The notes under the pieces were generated by a model. The model was not told the DNA's origin. It made no database searches and saw only the letters and a program-made list of their open reading frames with translations. A program made the position numbers and the translations under genes. 64,000 nucleotides of DNA from Shewanella vesiculosa. GTDB taxonomy: Bacteria > Pseudomonadota > Gammaproteobacteria > Enterobacterales > Shewanellaceae. The stretch is from the NCBI RefSeq assembly GCF_021560015.1, contig NZ_CP073588.1:4076501-4140500 (forward strand). The letters are read 5' to 3'. Of this stretch, positions 63,851 through 64,000 are shown piece after piece. The first letter of the stretch is position 1, and every line of letters begins with the position of its first letter.

Positions 63851-64000
63851 ATGAAGTTAGTTAACATAGATAAAAGCCGATACCGTTCAGTTAACAATCA
63901 AGTGCAAATAGGCTTAGTGGCAACACTGGCTATTTTATCTTTGGTGTTTGGCCAACTGATGATTTATTTCTTTGGCGTTAAACAGCTCGCGGGTGTTGAG
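63851..64000 (+). CDS. DUF3087 family membrane protein, 5' part only
   Basis: The first 50 codons, cut by the window end. Starts MKLVNIDKSRYRSVNNQVQI, followed by a hydrophobic segment LVATLAILSLVFGQLMIYFF. Length, start and topology fit DUF3087, a Shewanella/Vibrio family with two membrane segments. A GAGCAGCG stretch is just upstream. Confidence 0.65.
   Translation, partial: MKLVNIDKSRYRSVNNQVQIGLVATLAILSLVFGQLMIYFFGVKQLAGVE

Noticed and set aside
1..64000. CRISPR array or prophage in the window
   Set aside because: No regular spaced repeats of CRISPR size and no phage structural or integrase genes were seen; the only regular repeats are the tRNA-tail units, heptamers and hipB operators.

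Overview
The window reads as a stretch of a Shewanella chromosome, most likely a marine, cold-water species. The basis is gene content and protein style: groEL followed by a HipB-type regulator, many Shewanella-type families of unknown function (DUF2999, DUF3157, DUF5062, DUF3087, DUF1499, DUF4382), a GH16 laminarinase-like lipoprotein, and hcp-hcr. No rRNA genes or CRISPR arrays were seen, and only one intact tRNA. The species is inferred; no search was run.

Region by region. 1-1305: 3' part of groEL. 1.7-5.1 kb: an AT-rich accessory block between groEL and yqhA, holding a STAS/GHKL-ATPase/STAS-like protein, a scrap of an IS4-type transposase between two REP-like palindromes, a NERD nuclease-like protein and an orphan hipB. 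hipB has four operator-like palindromes spaced exactly 50 bp apart and no hipA beside it. 5-10 kb: yqhA, a FlxA-like protein, a GH16 lipoprotein, a methyltransferase and small proteins. 10.5-15.1 kb: a mymA-like operon (Baeyer-Villiger monooxygenase, short-chain dehydrogenase, lipase) divergent from an AraC/VirS-type regulator; all three enzyme genes carry a frameshift and the regulator is intact. 15-25 kb: a cold-shock/excalibur membrane protein, a PcaC-like protein, a MarR/EamA divergent pair, and secreted S41 and S8 peptidases. 25.6-27 kb: a frameshifted DUF2140-like gene and a frameshifted ppiC. 27-34.5 kb: an S9 peptidase, a split-Soret-type dihaem cytochrome with a lipoprotein, a ToxR-like regulator with a membrane partner, an acetate transporter and a GcvR-like ACT protein. 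34.6-42.5 kb: a flavin reductase, a frameshifted TSUP permease, yqiJ-yqiK (flotillin), small lipoproteins and a POT peptide transporter.

42.6-45.6 kb is the most unusual part. A tRNA-Ser(UGA) gene is followed downstream by three tandem ~101-109 bp copies of its 3' end, each with its own terminator hairpin, and a fourth copy lies 2.5 kb further on. Between the third and fourth copies sit three small genes in one orientation, separated by attC-like inverted repeats. This looks like a short cluster of integron cassettes without an integrase (a CALIN) next to or inside a tRNA 3'-end repeat array.

45.7-64 kb: an M3 dipeptidase, DUF families, a DUF4382 lipoprotein with a perfect FNR/EtrA box, hcp-hcr with an NsrR-like box, a GAF/degenerate GGDEF/EAL protein, an M20 amidohydrolase, ppiB, a porin, a beta-CASP metallo-hydrolase, an HxlR/SDR divergent pair and the start of a DUF3087 gene.

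Six genes carry apparent indels, at least four of them in runs of one base. This could mean real gene decay or uncorrected homopolymer errors in the source assembly, and should be settled before the pseudogene calls are used.
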